Origin: M3007 sp046299435
Lineage (GTDB): Bacteria > Bacteroidota > Bacteroidia > Chitinophagales > Saprospiraceae
NCBI GenBank assembly: GCA_046299435.1
Contig: JBKBIC010000205.1
Coordinates: 1-8,413, forward strand
Direction of reading: 5' to 3'
Length of the DNA: 8,413 nucleotides
In this document: positions 5,632 to 8,413 of the stretch, one piece after another
Numbering within the stretch: the first letter of the stretch is position 1
Layout of the letters: every line of letters begins with the position of its first letter
Notes under the pieces: generated by a model
The model's input: the letters and a program-made list of their open reading frames with translations, nothing else
The model's database searches: none
What the model was told of the DNA's origin: nothing
Translations under genes and position numbers: made by a program

Positions 5632-8413
5632 ATGAATTTCCTATCGAAACTGGGGCTGTTGACGGGCTTTTGGGCCGTCGGCCTGCACGTTGCCACCGCT
5701 CAAAATGTGTTCATCCAAAGCACCGTGCCCGCGTCGGATTTCACCGTTTGCAACACGGCCTCGTTTTCGGTCACGGTCACGAACGGCGAGCCGACGGCGT
5801 TGGCCGGCCTCGCGGCTACCATCACTTTTCCGGCGGGCGTGGAATATGTGCCGGGCAGCGTGGCAGGAGCCAACCAACAGAATATCAGCAATTTACAAAG
5901 CCCGATTTTGGGCCTTCAAAACTTGGCAACGGGTGCGTCGGCCACGTTTTCGTTTTCGGCCCGCGCCACTTGCGCCCTCGTGGATTCCATCAACATGGGC
6001 GGGTCGTTCGAGAACGGCATCCGAATCGCGTGGACGGGCGGCGCAAAAACCGCCAAGACCATCCCGTACATCATCGAAACACCGCTGCTCGTCATGGCCG
6101 TGACCACCGGGCAAAACCTCTTCGGCGCACTCGGCAACGAACTCACGCGCACCATCACCATCCGCAACAACAGGCTTGGCGCACTGACCAATTTCATGTT
6201 CCAAGACCTGCACCCGTCGGGCGGTTTCACCCTCACGGCAAGCCCCGGCGCGGTCGTGACCAACACGCCGAATGAGTTAAAATTAAATTTCAATGCCACT
6301 CATTTTCAACAGATTGGCGACAACGACGGCCTTTTTGAACTGGACGAGCAAATCGTCATCACCCAAAAACTGACCATCACCGACTGCGGCATCTCGCTCA
6401 CGCAAAGCCCGTCCAGCTTCACGGCCACTTGGGGCTGCGGCAGCGACACTTGCCAAATCGCCAAAGCATCGGCCAACCTCATCATTTATCAGGCTGACGT
6501 GAACCCAAAACTCCAGCTCATCCCGCGCTATGGCTTGACCGAAGATTTCTGCGGCGACCGCCCGGCCACACAGCGGCTTGTCGTGAAAAATACGGGCACT
6601 GGCCCAGCCATTGGCGCGGTCATTTACCTCGATTCGCCGAACCAAAACCAAACTGGTGAATTGCTCACAGGCATTGACCCGACGCTCGTTTGGTTCGATA
6701 GCGCGGGCATCATCAAACCCGCTCAAATCGCTGATTTTCAGCGCGATACCATGCCAGACTGCCCCGAACACGAGGTGTTCCGAAACATGGCGGTCAACCT
6801 GCCGAGGCTGCGGGCGGGCGACTCCACGACGCTCGTGTTCGCGCTGCGGAGCTGCGACCAAGCCTGCCAAAACTTCCTGCCCACTTGGATCGCCGAGCGC
6901 GGCCTGCCGCTCAACTGCCCGCCGGGCCTATTCGACACGACACTTTACCGGGTGGCGGGCGTGCCGCGAGACACCATTGCTTTGCAAAACCTGCTTTGCC
7001 TCAAAGTCCCGCTGGAAGACAACAACACATACCCGTTCACTTTTCGCCTGAATTCCAACCTGTTGCGCGACTCGGTCGGTCGGTTGCGCGTGACGTTCCG
7101 GCTGCCCTGCGGCCTGACGTGGGTGGGCGGCCCGCTCCAACTTTGGGGCGACGCGGCCACCGCGAGCGGCATCGTGCCCGACGGCGACGCACAGGAACGC
7201 TGGTTCGAGTTCGCGCTGCCGTTCGATTCGGCGTTCGTGGCGGCAGACCTGACTTTCCGCTGGGACTGCGACGCGCCCTGCCTCGACAACAGCGGGTGCA
7301 TGAGTTTTTTTGCGGCCAATTTTTGCCCGAACAGCTGCGACTTTGACCCCGATTCGCTGCCTTACGCGCCGTTCCAAGTCCGCACCGAACTGTTTTTGCA
7401 CCCGTCGTTGCAGTTGGGTTGCGGCATCAAAAACTGCGAGGACTTGGCCCTTTTTTACGAATGCCTCGATTCGTGCGCCACGCCGATTCGTGGCTATGTG
7501 GAGCACGAATCCACGTTCGAGCGCACCAGTTTCGGCCTGCCCGACAACGACGACGACCGCTTTGCCGACCCCGCTGGCAGCAAACTGGATTTGTCGAAAA
7601 TCCGCCGCGATCGCTTCCTGCCCGGCGACTCCTCGCGGCTCGAATTGCGCGGCGTGGTGCGGACGACGCAGCCCAACGGCGCGTTCCAGAACGCCCTGCT
7701 GCGCGTCTATTTTGAATCACATTCTGCCGACAATGGCTACATGGGCGGCGTCAATTTGGATTACAACCTGAAAGGCGACATCGTGCCGCTCAGCGGGCGC
7801 ACCCTGCGGATTGTGGACAAAAGCAGCGGCCAAAAATACACCTGCGCCCTGCCGCCGCCGGACACGACCGACAACATCAAACAGTATTACAACACGCTGA
7901 ACATCAACAACATAGCCTGCATTGACACCATTGACCGGAACGCTTTGCAGTTTTTCACGCACGATGTTTCGGTGCCCCGGCTCATCGCAGCGGGCTGCCC
8001 ATTGCCTGCCAATTTCAGGTTTGCCGACGGCGATTCGTTGGTGCTGACGGAGGGTTTCCGGTTCATGCGAATCCCTGTGGACGACAAAATTTTCAACCTG
8101 CGCGTCAAGACCACCGCCTCCGTTTTCAACGGCTACGAACCCAGCGGGCTGCCGCTCAACCTCAACGCGCCGGAGCAGGATTTTTCGTGCTCGTGCCCGT
8201 TCACGCGCATCCAACTCACCGGCCTGAAAATCAACCGGACGAAACTCAAAATCTATCTCGACCCCTGCCTGCCCAGCGACCAGCCGCAGCAGTCGCAGTT
8301 TTCGCTCCGGCTCGGTGCGGGCAATTTTTTCCCGTATGAGTTCAGGCCCGTCCTGAAAATCGAGGAATGGTGGAACCTCATCGCCCCGCCCGTCAGCATC
8401 GCCGGGCAGCAGG
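5632..8413 (+). CDS. Giant Cys-rich secreted or surface protein with DUF11-like beta domains, 3' end outside window
   Basis: The frame is open from the ATG at 5632 to the right edge (927 codons plus one base) with no stop, so only the N-terminal part is seen. Residues 1-23 are a signal peptide (MNFLSKLGLLTGFWAVGLHVATA, then QN). Next comes a DUF11-like Ig-type domain: FSVTVTNGE, ITFPAGVEYVPGSV and GASATFSFSARATC, with C40 and C114 as a likely disulphide pair. Similar beta blocks follow near residue 173 (RTITIRNNRLG) and residue 315 (RLVVKNTGTGPAIGAVIYLDSP). At 635-646 is an Asp-rich GLPDNDDDRFAD, possibly Ca-binding. I count 27 Cys, many in close pairs (GCGSDTC, SCDQAC, CPNSC, CLDSC, SCSC), fitting oxidised extracellular folding. 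Proteins of this style in Saprospiria-like bacteria usually end in a type IX secretion sorting or gliding-motility-type C-terminal domain; that end is not visible here. The role is probably adhesion or surface structure (inference). No enzyme motif is recognised. Confidence 0.85.
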   Translation, partial: MNFLSKLGLLTGFWAVGLHVATAQNVFIQSTVPASDFTVCNTASFSVTVTNGEPTALAGLAATITFPAGVEYVPGSVAGANQQNISNLQSPILGLQNLATGASATFSFSARATCALVDSINMGGSFENGIRIAWTGGAKTAKTIPYIIETPLLVMAVTTGQNLFGALGNELTRTITIRNNRLGALTNFMFQDLHPSGGFTLTASPGAVVTNTPNELKLNFNATHFQQIGDNDGLFELDEQIVITQKLTITDCGISLTQSPSSFTATWGCGSDTCQIAKASANLIIYQADVNPKLQLIPRYGLTEDFCGDRPATQRLVVKNTGTGPAIGAVIYLDSPNQNQTGELLTGIDPTLVWFDSAGIIKPAQIADFQRDTMPDCPEHEVFRNMAVNLPRLRAGDSTTLVFALRSCDQACQNFLPTWIAERGLPLNCPPGLFDTTLYRVAGVPRDTIALQNLLCLKVPLEDNNTYPFTFRLNSNLLRDSVGRLRVTFRLPCGLTWVGGPLQLWGDAATASGIVPDGDAQERWFEFALPFDSAFVAADLTFRWDCDAPCLDNSGCMSFFAANFCPNSCDFDPDSLPYAPFQVRTELFLHPSLQLGCGIKNCEDLALFYECLDSCATPIRGYVEHESTFERTSFGLPDNDDDRFADPAGSKLDLSKIRRDRFLPGDSSRLELRGVVRTTQPNGAFQNALLRVYFESHSADNGYMGGVNLDYNLKGDIVPLSGRTLRIVDKSSGQKYTCALPPPDTTDNIKQYYNTLNINNIACIDTIDRNALQFFTHDVSVPRLIAAGCPLPANFRFADGDSLVLTEGFRFMRIPVDDKIFNLRVKTTASVFNGYEPSGLPLNLNAPEQDFSCSCPFTRIQLTGLKINRTKLKIYLDPCLPSDQPQQSQFSLRLGAGNFFPYEFRPVLKIEEWWNLIAPPVSIAGQQ

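Noticed and set aside
6283..6870. 195-residue minus-strand open frame inside the giant protein gene
   Set aside because: The plus frame is open from 5632 to the window end with a signal peptide and DUF11-like motifs; the antisense frame has no features.

Overview
The window looks like chromosomal DNA of a fairly GC-rich member of the Bacteroidota, most likely Saprospiria-like (for example Saprospiraceae). The evidence is a TAnnTTTG-type promoter element, a LysM glucosaminidase and an outer-membrane barrel of Bacteroidota type, and a very large Cys-rich secreted protein with DUF11-like domains. The taxonomic call is inference from gene content and style; no rRNA or other marker gene is present.

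Layout, left to right. (1) Bases 1-1674 (+): the 3' part of a large fused enzyme, with an M23-peptidase-like domain followed by a class III PLP-dependent aminotransferase/phospho-lyase domain. Its start lies left of the window, where a small-molecule kinase (APH) domain is expected in this family. The coding sequence carries three copies of a C-run/G-run palindromic repeat, translated in frame. (2) 1809-2501 (+): a stand-alone DUF3800 protein of visibly lower GC, behind a TAACTTTG promoter element. (3) 2666-4051 (+): a secreted peptidoglycan glucosaminidase with three LysM or LysM-like modules. (4) 4052-4280: a convergent intergenic region made of an inverted pair of GTGAGAC/GTCTCAC short-period tandem repeats around a strong hairpin terminator. 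(5) 4281-5411 (-): a secreted protein that joins a DUF6265-like domain to an outer-membrane beta-barrel. (6) 5412-5631: a 220-base divergent promoter region. (7) 5632-8413 (+): the first 927 codons of a giant Cys-rich surface or secreted protein that runs off the right edge.

Apart from the DUF3800 gene and the fused enzyme, the theme is the cell envelope: a cell-wall hydrolase, an outer-membrane barrel and a large exported protein. The genes do not form one operon. The two envelope genes at 2666 and 4281 converge, and the barrel gene and the giant protein diverge. I see no tRNA, rRNA, CRISPR array, transposase or complete defence system. The most unusual features are the repeat elements: those embedded in frame in a conserved enzyme, and the inverted minisatellite that fills the convergent gap and reaches the stop codons of both flanking genes.
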